From Nemopilema nomurai (taxonomy: Eukaryota; Cnidaria; Scyphozoa; Rhizostomeae; Rhizostomatidae): a stretch of DNA of 64,000 nt. Shown here piece after piece: positions 48,622-60,711 of the stretch. Both the position numbers and the translations under genes were made by a program. The notes beneath the pieces are model-generated. The model did not search any database, was not told where the DNA came from, and saw only the letters and a list, made by a program, of their open reading frames with translations. The DNA lies in NCBI GenBank assembly GCA_003864495.1, contig ML133433.1, positions 859,318 through 923,317 on the forward strand, written 5' to 3'. Each line of letters opens with the position of its first letter. Position 1 is the stretch's first letter.

Positions 48622-51067
48622 CATACTTAATCCTGAAATGAATTTGGTAACCGTTCTTGCCTAGATGAAGTTTTGTTTTTATATTTTATATTTTTGCATA
48701 CCTAATGCTTTTCAATTTCTTAAATCTAAGACCAGTTGTCTTGCACAGTTAACATTAGGGGTGTATGTGATGCCCCCCTTGTATGTTTCAAAAGGGCTCT
48801 CATTTTTAGCTCGGTTTATTGCTAGCCATCCGGAAAGTCTCTTAGATCCCGGTTAAGCTTACATTAGGACGAGCCTCCAACACGGCTACAGTCAACTGTA
48901 ATGTGAATTGTGATTATTTAAGAAAAGAACGGAGCTGCAGAAACCACGAACCATTTCATCACAAACCAACAACAGATCAAGAACTGACAACCACAACAAC
49001 AAAATGTCTCCCTGAATAGAACGCAACAAGTACCCATGCTTCCCGGCACGAACAAAGACAATCAGAAAGGTAAGAAACGGTTATGGATCATCGTTATACA
49101 AATTCCTTACAAATGTTTTCGTCGATGAAGTTCTTAGGAAATGTATATCTAAACATTATATAATTTTTTGGGTTTTAAAAAACGACGCATTTTCATAATT
49201 TTCACCATTTCTTGTGACTCATTTTAATGGTGGGATTGAGCGTGACGTCACGGTAGGCAGATCAATTTATAGTTAAGCAAAACATTTGTTTTGCTAAATT
49301 TTGGTTTAGCAAATACTTTGGCCAAATAGACTATAATTTCTTTCTCCTTTTATCTCAACATTGGAACGGAGAAAGGTATAGGATATGGTGGTAGTTGAAA
49401 GCTAGAAAAACTTATACTTTTTTATGCCTAAAATAGTTTTGGGTGGTTTTATAGAGCGTCCCTAGAATGACACGTGATTAACACTTACTGTCAACAATAG
49501 TGGCTACATTTACTAAACCCTTTCATAACCTTGACATATTGCCCCCCCCCCCCTTTGACATTCAAATGTAAATCGCCGGCTCTCAGGATTATGAGATTGT
49601 CAGAATGTCATACCCTACCCAATATCATGTTAGGATCCCCTTGTCTCTGCAAATTAGAACTGTTGTCTAAGGGGAGACATTTTCGCCAGAGATTCATTTT
49701 TTTCAATATTTCTTTGAGGGTGCTATAAACCCAAGCACACTAATGCATTCTGTCTCCTCAGTCTTGCGATAGTGATTGATGCGATTTGTAGGAAATTCAT
49801 ATGTCGTTAGATGTGACCAAATATCATTAGGCTGTAGATATCATTATTTCGTTAAGAAGTTCATTCTAGCAGCATCCAATGATTCTATTCATGTCCCCTT
49901 CTACTGGTTATTTCGTACTTGGCACTCCCTTTTTCATTGGCTCTCACTGTAGTCTACTCATAGAAGTTTTTTGTCCGCCTTTACTTTGTAAATTTTTTTT
50001 CTTTCGTATGTCATGGAGTTTTCCAAAAGATAAGCGAAGACACTTACTTAATTTTTAATATAATCTATCAACGTACGGTTAATTGCAGTAATCAATTTTC
50101 ATCTAAGATTCGCGAACCTTCTTTTAAGTTGGTTCTGAAGGAAATTAGCCTAATAACTTTTGTGACAAGGATAAAATGACCAAAATGTATTTGGTTGAGA
50201 AAAGCACAAATTATTTTTTCAAAACACAATCAGGCTGGAAACCTAATTAGCTGAGCTTTTTAATGAATATTGCTGTCTTTAGATACTCTGAATGCCGAGA
50301 GCAAAAAATCGAGACAGTACAGATTTTGACCGAATTTTATTATTTCTATGTTGACCAAATGTGGCATAAAATCAAAGAGAAGATAGCTTTATGTTATCAA
50401 TTGTGACCTTTGATATCTAAATTCAGTCCCACTCCCCCACTATCAAACAGATTCGCGGTCCCTGGCCTCGCCTTCATTTTCCAGCATATCTCAAGCCTGC
50501 ATCCAAGTACCAAATAATTTTGGTGTAGTAGCGCTTGTTCTTCGGGGCACAAAAGCTCTTTTTCCATTTCCAAAGGCAAACACTAGTCCTGGAAAATGTG
50601 ATTTGCAGCCATTTTGCATGAACAGAATTAGCAGAGCGGGAAGCTTTCACCCAATCTGATTGGATAAAGGTATTGAACAAGAAGAGTCACTCTGAAAATC
50701 GCAATGTGTTCGACTGCCATGCGTGCAGAAATTGTCACGGGCGGCCGCCTATCCTATCAACGTGATTCTCAATTTATTGCTTTTGAGCATGCGTCAATTC
50801 GGTCGCATGGTAGCGCAGCCAAGTAGAAATTGGCCAAAACGAACGGTTACAAACGTTTGGCACAATCATTACGCATGACCAGTAGCAATGGAACAAAAAG
50901 GGAAAACATGGTAAATACGCATGCGTCATGCCCCGAATGTTGATTGGCTCAAACGAATCGTTGAGGCCTTTGTCTGAAAGATATAAGTAACTAGAGATTA
51001 AAACGAAATTAAAACTCCAAAACTTCCAGCAAAGCCAATCACTGCTCTAAGACGTTCTAATTTCAAA
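48622..51067. repeat. Type A spacer and promoter block before T11
   Basis: CAGATCAAGAACTG marker (near 48975), CRE 49243-49250, C-rich tract near 49543, repeat segment 50397-50680, and a 60-codon frame broken by a missing base (ATGGTAGCGC near 50810). Promoter motifs ACGCATGCGT (near 50919), GATTGGCTC (near 50942) and GATATAAG (near 50980). Confidence 0.75.
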
Positions 51068-52405
51068 ATGGAAGACGGGCAAAGTCTGGTAAATCAGCAG
51101 ATTGAGAACATTGGGTTTGGGAAGTTTCAAACTGCTGCTTTATTCATCTTGTGGCTACGTATTTTTTCGCACGGGTCTACAGAAAGCCTTGTCGCAATAT
51201 TGGAGCCGTACCTACGCTGCAAGTGGACTTGAGTTACATGACTGCAGCTTGGATTGTTTTGCCTGAAGCCGCAGTGAAAATTGCAGGATCAATTCTGCTT
51301 GGAAGGCTGTCTGATAAGTATGGAAGGCGCAAAATGATGATTTTGGCATTTTTTTCAATGCTTACTTAACTTTGCTTTTTTCACTGTCATCCAACGTTTT
51401 ACTTTTATCGATAATTCGAGGAATAATTGGTCTGATCTCGTCAAGTACACTTTTATCATCTACATACGCGATGGAGATTTTGCCGATATCCAAGCGTAAA
51501 TACATCTCAATTTTTGGAGCAGGGGTATTTGCTGGATGTGGGTATGGAATTATTGCTGCCATGATTTCGCTAAAGTATCTAACATGGAGATGGTTCGATG
51601 CAATCTCTGAGACCATACCAATAGCTATATCTGGTTTTGCAGTGTTATTTCTCCCAGAATCACCACGATTTCTGGCGACTGCCGGCAAATATGATGCAGC
51701 CAATAACGTTTTGAAAAAAATTGCTAAGGTGAATGGATTTGACAATGGGTATACACCTATTTCCAATTCCAGAGACAAAAACAATGTAAAAATAACTGTC
51801 TTCAAGGACAACACTGGAAATATGAAAACATCAAAAGGATTTTGTTGATATCCTTTCTACAATTTTATGGTGGCAGCCTTTCGGCAACCGCACGATATGG
51901 TTCAATGCAGTTTGGGGAAAATTCAGATGATTCAGAATGTGGAGATTGTTCAAGCAAATTGACGTACAAGTATCGCTGGGCTGTAGAGGCTGGTGCCTTT
52001 ATTTCCAGTGCAATATCATATTTGTTGCTGGACAAAGTCACAAGGAAGCTTTCATTGCGACTTCTGATCATCCTCCTTGCTGTGGTACTTGTGCCATATT
52101 ACTGGCCTCTGCGTGGGTGGCCTTTTGTCGTTGTGGTAACTCTCACTGTCATAGTTTCGTCGACTCTGAATAATGTTCTTCTAGTTTATAGGGCAGAGCT
52201 CCTACCTACTAGGATTAGAGCGAGTGGATGTGGCATCTCTGAAGCGGCTAAGCGGCTTGGTTCCTTGCTTGGACAATTCATAACCATGTATCTTTACCAC
52301 TATAATACGTCTCTTTCGTTTGGCATTTTGCATGGATTGACTGCATTGGGTTTGTTCGTGGTTTTTTGTTGTATCATAGAAACGAAAGAAGAACACTTGA
52401 AGTAG
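51068..52405 (+). pseudogene. T11: SVOP-like MFS transporter, class A1, three missing bases
   Basis: 1338 bp with three single-base losses: near 51230 (TGGACTTGAG, creating TGA), near 51352 (CATTTTTTTCAATG against CATTTCTTTTCAATG) and near 51808 (AAGGACAAC). Otherwise the frame is open in blocks 51372-51848 and 51842-52405, the last giving a complete C terminus ending IETKEEHLK. It is the counterpart of T3 (GCAACCGCACG and the CATCTAAG flank), with far fewer defects, so T3's extra lesions are not ancestral. Confidence 0.88.
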
Positions 52406-54498
52406 CATACTTAATGAATTTGATAAATTAACGTAGAATAAGTTTTGTTTTAATATTTTCTTTTGTATCCTAATGCTTCCTCATTTTTCAAATCTAAGAC
52501 CAGTTGTCTTGCAGAGTTGAACTCGTATTTGATATGGAACATTAGGGGTGTATGTGATGACCCTCCAGTATGTCTCTAAGGGCACTCGTTTTTAGCTCGG
52601 TTTATTGTTAGCCATCCGGAAAGTCTCTTGGATCCCGGTAAAGTTTACATTAATAACGAGCGTCTAACGCGGGTACGGCCAACTGAAATTTGAATTGTGA
52701 TTATTTAAGCAAAGAACGGAGCTGCAAAAACCACGAACCATTTCATCACAAGCCATCTAAGTTCAAGAACTGACAACCATAATAGCAAAATGTCTCCCTG
52801 ATTGGAACGTAACTGGTATCCATGCTTCCCGGCATGAACAAAGACAATCAGAAAGTAAGAAACTGTAATGGATCATCGTTATACAAATTCCTTGCAAATG
52901 CTTTCGTCGATAAAGTTCTTTGGAAATATATTTCTAAAGATTATATAATTCTTTGGGTTTGAAAAAACGACGCATTTTCATAATTGTCACCATTTCTTGT
53001 GACTCATTTTAATGGTGGGATTGAGCGTGACGTCACGGTAGGCAGATCAATTTATAGTTAAGCAAAACATTTTTTTTGCTAAATTTTGGTTTAGCAAATT
53101 ATTTGGCCAAATAGACTATAATTTCTTTCTCCTTTTATCTCAATATTGGAACGGAGAAAGGTATAGGATATGGTGGTAGTTGAAAGCTAAAAAAACTTAT
53201 ACTTTTTTATGCCTAAAATAGTTTTGGGTGGTTTTATAGAGCGTCCCTAGAATGACACGTGATTAACACTTACTGTCAACAATAGTGGCTACATTTACTA
53301 AACCCTTTCATAACCTTGACATATTGCCCCCCCCCCTCTGACATTCAAATGTAAATCGCCGGCTCTTAGGATTTATGAAGATTGGTCAGAATGTCATACC
53401 CTACCCAATATCATGTTAGGATCCCCATTGTCTCTGCAAATTAGAACTTTTGCCTAAGGGGAGACATTTTCGCCAGAGATTCATTTTTTTCAATATTTCG
53501 TTGAGGGTGCTATAAACCCAAGCACACTAATGCATTCTGTCTCCTCAGTCTTGCGATAGCGATTGATGCGATTTGTAGGAAATTCATATGTCGTTAGATG
53601 TGACCAAATATCATTAGGCTGTAGATATCGTTATTTCGTTAAGAAGTTCATAAAATGGAGTTCTAGTAGCATCCAATGATTCTATTCATGTCCCCTTCTA
53701 CTGGTCATTGCGTACTTGGCACCTCCCTTTTTCATTGGCTCTCACTGTAGTCTACTCATAGAAGTTCTTTTTGTCCGCCTTTACTTTGTAAATTTATTTT
53801 TCATTTCGTATGTCATGAGAGCTTTTCCAAAAGATAAGCGAAGACACTTACTTAATTTTTAATATAATCTATCAACGGTACGGTTAATTGCAGTAAATCA
53901 ATTTTTCATCTAAGATTCGCGAACCTTCTTTTAAGTTGGTTCTGAAGGAAATTAGCCTAATAACTTTTGTGACAAGGATAAAATGACCAAAATGTATTTG
54001 GTTGAGAAAAGCACACAAATTATTTTTTTCAAAACACAATCAGGCTGGAAACCTAATTAGCTGAGCTTTTTAATGAATATTGTCTTTAGTCTACTCTGAA
54101 TGCCGAGAGCAAAAAATCGGGACAGTACAGATTTTGGCCGAATTTTATTATTTCTATGTTCCCAAATGTGGCATAACTAGTGGATGTTATCAATTGTGAC
54201 CTTTGATATCTAAATTCAGTCCCACTCCCCCACTATCAAACAGCTGCGCGGTCCCTGGCCTCGCCTTCATTTTCCAGCATATCTCAAGCCTGCATCCAAG
54301 TACCAAATAATTTTGGTGTAGTAGCGCTTGTTCTTCGGGGCTCAAAAGCTCTTTTTCCATTTCCAAAGGCCAAACACTAGTCCTGGAAAATGTGATTTGC
54401 AGCCATTTTGCTTGGACAGAATTAGCAGAGCGGGAAGCTTTCACCCAATCTGATTGGATAAAGGTTATTGAACGAGAAGAGTCACTCTGAAAATCGCA
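52406..54498. repeat. Type A spacer after T11
   Basis: Class A1 flank (near 52755), CRE 53028-53035, C-rich tract near 53326 and repeat segment 54190-54444. Near 54160-54185 about 25 bp present in sister spacers are replaced by a short different sequence. No gene seen. Confidence 0.75.
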
Positions 54499-54870
54499 AT
54501 GTGTTCGACTGCCATGCGTGCAGAAATTGTCACGGGCGGCCGCCTATCCTATCAACGCGATTCTCAATTTATTGCTTTTGAGCATGCGTCAATTCGGTCG
54601 CATGGTACGCGCAGCCAAGTAGAGATTGGCCAAAACGAACGGTTACAAACGTTTGGCACAATCATTACGCATGACCAGTAGCAATGGAACAAAGAGGATG
54701 TGGGGAAAACATGGTAAATACGCATGCGTCATGCCCCGAATGTTGATTGGCTCAAACGAATCGTTGAGGCCTTTGTCTGAAAGATATAAGTAACTAGAGA
54801 TTAAAACGAAATTAAAACTCCAAAACTTCCAGCAAAGCCAATCACTGCTCTAAGACGTTCTAATTTCAAA
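54499..54870 (+). promoter_or_regulatory. Promoter block of T12, the intact copy
   Basis: 60-codon frame 54499-54681, ACGCATGCGT around 54720-54729, inverted CCAAT (ATTGG 54746-54750), TATA-like TATAAG 54785-54790 (86 bases before the ATG), and CCAAT (54838-54842) between it and the ATG. A transcription start about 25-30 bp after the TATA-like box would give a 5' UTR near 55 bp. Confidence 0.6.
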
Positions 54871-56211
54871 ATGGAAGACGGGCAAAGTCTGGTAAATCAG
54901 CAGATTGAGAACATTGGGTTTGGGAAGTTTCAAACTGCTGCTTTATTCATCTTGTGGCTACGTATTTTTTCGCACGGGTCTACAGAAAGCCTTGTCGCAA
55001 TATTGGAGCCGTACCTACGCTGCAAATGGAACTTGAGTTACATGACTGCAGCTTGGATTGTTTTGCCTGAAGCCGCAGTGAAAATTGCAGGATCAATTCT
55101 GCTTGGAAGGCTGTCTGATAAGTATGGAAGGCGCAAAATGATGATTTTGGCATTTCTTTTCAATGCTTACTTAACTTTGCTTTTTTCACTGTCATCCAAC
55201 GTTTTACTTTTATCGATAATTCGAGGAATAATTGGCCTGATCTCGTCAAGTACACTTCTATCATCTACATACGCGATGGAGATTTTGCCGATATCCAAGC
55301 GTAAATACATCTCAATTTTTGGAGCAGGGGTATTTGCTGGATGTGGGTATGGAATTATTGCTGCCATGATTTCGCTAAAGTATCTAACATGGAGATGGTT
55401 CGATGCAATCTCTGAGACCATACCAATAGCTATATCTGGTTTTGCAGTGTTATTTCTCCCAGAATCACCACGATTTCTGGCGACTGCCGGCAAATACGAT
55501 GCAGCCAATAACGTTTTGAAAAAAATTGCTAAGGTGAATGGATTTGACAATGGGTATACACCTATTTCCAATTCCAGAGACAAAAACAATGTAAAAATAA
55601 CTGTCTTCAAGGGACAACACTGGAAATATGAAAACATCAAAAGGATTTTGTTGCTTTCCTTTCTACAATTTTATGGTGGCAGCCTTTCGGCCACTGCACG
55701 ATATGGTTCAAAGCAGTTTGGGGAAAATTCAGATGATTCAGAATGTGGAGATTGTTCAAGCAAATTGACGTACAAGTATCGCTGGGCTGTAGAGGCTGGT
55801 GCCTTTATTTCCAGTGCAATATCATATTTGTTGCTGGACAAAGTCACAAGGAAGCTTTCATTGCGACTTCTGATCATCCTCCTTGCTGTGGTACTTGTGC
55901 CATATTACTGGCCTCTGCGTGGGTGGCCTTTTGTCGTTGTGGTAACTCTCACTGTCATAGTTTCGTCAACTCTGAATAATGTTCTTCTAGTTTATAGGGC
56001 AGAGCTCCTACCTACTAGGATTAGAGCGAGTGGATGTGGCATCTCTGAAGCGGCTAGGCAGCTTGGTTTCTTGTTTAGACAATTCATAACCATGTATCTT
56101 TACCACTATAATACGTCTCTTTCGTTTGGCATTTTGCATGGATTGACTGCATTGGGTTTGTTCGTGGTTTTTTGTTGTATCATAGAAACGAAAGAAGAAC
56201 ATTTGAAGTAG
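54871..56211 (+). CDS. T12: SVOP-like MFS transporter, intact, 446 aa
   Basis: The only complete frame in the array. It encodes a twelve-span MFS membrane transporter of the SV2/SVOP type; substrate unknown. Marks in order: short cytoplasmic N terminus with IENIGFGKFQ (12-21), as in SVOP proteins; motif A GRLSDKYGRRK (79-89) between spans 2 and 3; WRWFDAISETIP (174-185); LPESPRFL (196-203) at the end of span 6; a central polar loop (about 205-255); a loop after span 7 with acidic residues and ECGDC (291-295); YRAELLPTRIRASG (375-388); and tail IETKEEHLK (438-446). It lacks the long luminal loop of true SV2 proteins. There are no introns, though SVOP genes of other animals usually have many. 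Private changes: Lys at 281 (others Met) and Arg at 403 (others Gly). ATG is in good context after TTTCAAA. Confidence 0.92.
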   Translation: MEDGQSLVNQQIENIGFGKFQTAALFILWLRIFSHGSTESLVAILEPYLRCKWNLSYMTAAWIVLPEAAVKIAGSILLGRLSDKYGRRKMMILAFLFNAYLTLLFSLSSNVLLLSIIRGIIGLISSSTLLSSTYAMEILPISKRKYISIFGAGVFAGCGYGIIAAMISLKYLTWRWFDAISETIPIAISGFAVLFLPESPRFLATAGKYDAANNVLKKIAKVNGFDNGYTPISNSRDKNNVKITVFKGQHWKYENIKRILLLSFLQFYGGSLSATARYGSKQFGENSDDSECGDCSSKLTYKYRWAVEAGAFISSAISYLLLDKVTRKLSLRLLIILLAVVLVPYYWPLRGWPFVVVVTLTVIVSSTLNNVLLVYRAELLPTRIRASGCGISEAARQLGFLFRQFITMYLYHYNTSLSFGILHGLTALGLFVVFCCIIETKEEHLK

Positions 56212-58570
56212 CATACTTAATGCATTTGATAACCATTTTTGCGTAGAATAAGTTTTTCTTTTCTATTTTCCTTTTGCATTCCTAATGCTTCATCAATTTT
56301 CAAACCTAAGACCAGTTGTCTTGCAGAGTTGGTCCCCTATTCGATATGGAACATTAGGGGTGTATGTGATGACCCCCTAGTATGTTTCAAAAGGGCTCTC
56401 ATTTTTAGCTCGGTTTATTGTTAGCCATCCGGAAAGTATCTTTGATCCCGGTTAAATTTACATTAGGACAAGCCTCCAACACGGCTACCGCCAACTGTAA
56501 GGTGAATTGTGATTATTAAAGAAAAGTGCCGAGCTGCAAAAACCACGAACCATTTCATCACAAACCATCAACAGTTCATGAACTGACAACCACAACAACA
56601 AAATGTCTCCATGAATAGAACGTAACTAGTACCCATGCTTCCCGGCATGAACAAAGACAATCAAGTAGTAAGAAGTTGTAATGGATCATCGTTATACAAA
56701 TTCCTTACAAATGCTTTCGTCGATGAAGTTCTTTGAAAATATATGTCTAAAGATTATAAAATTCTTTGGGTTTGAAAAAACGACGCATTTTCATAATTTT
56801 CACCATTTCTTGTGACTCATTTTAACGGTGGGATTGAGCGTGACGTCACGGTAGGCAGATCAATTTATAGTTAAGCAAAACATTTTTTTTGCTAAATTTT
56901 GCTTTAGCAAATAATTTGGCCAAATAGACTATAATTTCTTTCTCCTTTTATCATAACATTGGAATGGAGAATGGTATAGGATATGTTGGTAGTTGAAAGC
57001 TAGAAAAACTTATATTTTTTTATGCCTAAAATAGTTTTGGGTGGTTTTATAGAGCGTCCCTAGAATGACACGTGATTAACACTTACTGTCAACAATAGTG
57101 GCTACTTTTACCAAACCCTTTCATAACCTTGACATTTTGCCCCCCTCCCCCTCCCCACCCCCTCCGACATTCAAATGTAAATTGCCCGCTCTCAGGATTG
57201 ATGGAGATTGGTCAGAATGTCATACCCTACCCAATATCATGTTAGGAACCCCTTTGTCTCTGCAAATTAGAACTTTTGCCTAAGGGGAGACATTTTCGCC
57301 AGAGATTCATTTTTTTCAATATTTCTTTGAGGGTGCCATAAACCCAAACAAACTAATGCATTCTGTCTCCTCAGTCTTGCGATAGCGATTGATGCGATTT
57401 GTAGGAAATTCATATGTCGTTAGATGTGACCAAATATCATTAGGCTGTAGATATCATTATTTCGTTAAGAAGTTCATAAAATGGAGTTCTAGCAGCATTC
57501 AATGATTCTATTCATGTCCCCTTCTACTGGTTATTGCGTACTTGGTACCTCCCTTCTTCATTGGCTCTCACTGTAGTCTACTCATAGAAGTTCTTTTTGT
57601 CCGCCTTTACTTTGTAAATTTATTTTTCTTTTCGTATGTCATGGGAGCTTTGCCAAATAAAAAGCGAAGACACTTACTTACTTTTTAATATAATCTATCA
57701 ACGCTACGGTTAATCGCAGTAATTCGATTTTCCATCTAAGATTCGAGAACCTTCTTTTAAGTTGGTTCTGAAGGAAATTAGCCTAATAACTTTCGTGACA
57801 AAGATAAAATGTCCCAAATGTATTTGGTTGAGAAAAGCACACATATTATTTTTTTCACAACACAATCAGGCTGGAAACCTAATTAGCTGAGCTTTTTTAT
57901 GAATATTGCTGTCTTTAGATGACTCTGAAAGCCGAGATCAAAAAATCGAGACAGTACAGATTTTGACCGAATTTTATTATTTCTATGTTGAACCAAATGT
58001 GGAATAAAATCAAAGAGAAGATAGCTTTATGTTATCAATTGTGACCTTTGATATCTAAATTCAGCCCCACTCCCCCACTATCAAACAGATTCGCGGTCCC
58101 TGGCCTCGCCTTCATTTTCCAGCATATCTCAAGCCTGCATCCGAGTATCAAATAATTTTGGTGTAGTAGCGCTTGTTCTTCGGGGCGCAAAAGCTCTTTT
58201 TCCATTTCCAAAGGCAAAACACTAGTCCTGGAAAATGTGATTTGTAGCCATTTTGCATGGACAGAATTAGCAGAGCGGGAAGCTTTCACCCAATCTGATT
58301 GGATAAAGGTTATTGAACAAGAAGAGTCACTCTGAAAATCGCAATGTGTTCGACTGCCATGCGTGCAGAAATTGTCACGGGCGGCCGCCTATCCTATCAA
58401 CGTGATTCTCAATTTATTGCTTTTGAGCATGCGTCAATTCGGTCGCATGGTACGCGTAGCCAAGTAGAAATTGGCCAAAACGAACGGTTACAAACGTTTG
58501 GCACAATCATTTCTCATGACCAGTAGCAATGGAACAAAGGGAAAACATGGTAAATACGCATGCGTCATGC
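56212..58570. repeat. Type A spacer after T12, first copy of a tandem duplication
   Basis: Class A2 flank (CAGTTCATGAACTG, near 56572), CRE 56841-56848, C-rich tract near 57140, repeat segment 58035-58289 and 60-codon frame 58344-58526 (one amino-acid change, T to S). It breaks off inside the promoter block at GCGTCATGC and continues directly into GTTCATGAACTG of another spacer at 58571. No transporter follows this promoter block. Confidence 0.8.
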
Positions 58571-60711
58571 GTTCATGAACTGACAACCACAACAACAAAA
58601 TGTCTCCATGAATAGAACGTAACTAGTACCCATGCTTCCCGGCATGAACAAAGACAATCAAGTAGTAAGAAGTTGTAATGGATCATCGTTATACAAATTC
58701 CTTACAAATGCTTTCGTCGATGAAGTTCTTTGAAAATATATGTCTAAAGATTATAAAATTCTTTGGGTTTGAAAAAACGACGCATTTTCATAATTTTCAC
58801 CATTTCTTGTGACTCATTTTAACGGTGGGATTGAGCGTGACGTCACGGTAGGCAGATCAATTTATAGTTAAGCAAAACATTTTTTTTGCTAAATTTTGCT
58901 TTAGCAAATAATTTGGCCAAATAGACTATAATTTCTTTCTCCTTTTATCATAACATTGGAATGGAGAATGGTATAGGATATGTTGGTAGTTGAAAGCTAG
59001 AAAAACTTATATTTTTTTATGCCTAAAATAGTTTTGGGTGGTTTTATAGAGCGTCCCTAGAATGACACGTGATTAACACTTACTGTCAACAATAGTGGCT
59101 ACTTTTACCAAACCCTTTCATAACCTTGACATTTTGCCCCCTCCCCCTCCCCACCCCTCCGACATTCAAATGTAAATTGCCCGCTCTCAGGATTGATGGA
59201 GATTGGTCAGAATGTCATACCCTACCCAATATCATGTTAGGAACCCCTTTGTCTCTGCAAATTAGAACTTTGCCTAAGGGGAGACATTTTCGCCAGAGAT
59301 TCATTTTTTTCAATATTTCTTTGAGGGTGCATAAACCCAAACAACTAATGCATTCTGTCTCCTCAGTCTTGCGATAGCGATTGATGCGATTTGTAGGAAA
59401 TTCATATGTCGTTAGATGTGACCAAATATCATTAGGCTGTAGATATCATTATTTCGTTAAGAAGTTCATAAAATGGAGTTCTAGCAGCATCCAATGATTC
59501 TATTCATGTCCCCTTCTACTGGTTATTGCGTACTTGGCAACTCCCTTTTTCATTGGCTCTCACTGTAGTCTACTCATAGAAGTTCTTTTTGTCCGCCTTT
59601 ACTTTGTAAATTTATTTTTCTTTTCGTATGTCATGGGAGCTTTGCCAAATAAAAAGCGAAGACACTTACTTACTTTTTAATATAATCTATCAACGCTACG
59701 GTTAATCGCAGTAATTCGATTTTCCATCTAAGATTCGAGAACCTTCTTTTAAGTTGGTTCTGAAGGAAATTAGCCTAATAACTTTCGTGAAGATAAAATG
59801 TCCCAAATGTATTTGGTTGAGAAAAGCACACATATTATTTTTTTCACAACACAATCAGGCTGGAAACCTAATTAGCTGAGCTTTTTTATGAATATTGCTG
59901 TCTTTAGATAACTCTGAAAGCCGAGATCAAAAAATCGAGACAGTACAGATTTTGACCGAATTTTATTATTTCTATGTTGAACCAAATGTGGAATAAAATC
60001 AAAGAGAAGATAGCTTTATGTTATCAATTGTGACCTTTGATATCTAAATTCAGCCCCACTCCCCCACTATCAAACAGATTCGCGGTCCCTGGCCTCGCCT
60101 TCATTTTCCAGCATATCTCAAGCCTGCATCCGAGTATCAAATAATTTTGGTGTAGTAGCGCTTGTTCTTCGGGGCGCAAAAGCTCTTTTTCCATTTCCAA
60201 AGGCAAAACACTAGTCCTGGAAAATGTGATTTGTAGCCATTTTGCATGGACAGAATTAGCAGAGCGGGAAGCTTTCACCCAATCTGATTGGATAAAGGTT
60301 ATTGAACAAGAAGAGTCACTCTGAAAATCGCAATGTGTTCGACTGCCATGCGTGCAGAAATTGTCACGGGCGGCCGCCTATCCTATCAACGTGATTCTCA
60401 ATTTATTGCTTTTGAGCATGCGTCAATTCGGTCGCATGGTACGCGTAGCCAAGTAGAAATTGGCCAAAACGAACGGTTACAAACGTTTGGCACAATCATT
60501 ACTCATGACCAGTAGCAATGGAACAAAGGGAAAACATGGTAAATACGCATGCGTCATGCCCCGAATGTTGATTGGCTCAAACGAATCGTTAAGTCCTTTG
60601 TCTGGAAAAGTAGAAGGGAGATAGCATCTCCGCAACTAGAGATATAAAAATAGTTAAAAACCAAAACTTCCCACAAAGCCAATCACTGCTCCTAGGCGTT
60701 CCAATTTCAAA
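58571..60711. repeat. Second copy of duplicated spacer, and promoter block of T13
   Basis: 58571-60559 repeats 56574-58570 with a few indels. It holds a CRE (58838-58845), repeat segment 60024-60278 and 60-codon frame 60333-60515. After the duplication end the normal promoter follows, with GATTGGCTC near 60567 and TATA box near 60643. Confidence 0.8.

Noticed and set aside
54172..54184. ACTAGTGGAT resembling a polylinker
   Set aside because: Only ten bases match and no further vector sequence follows; more likely a small local rearrangement.
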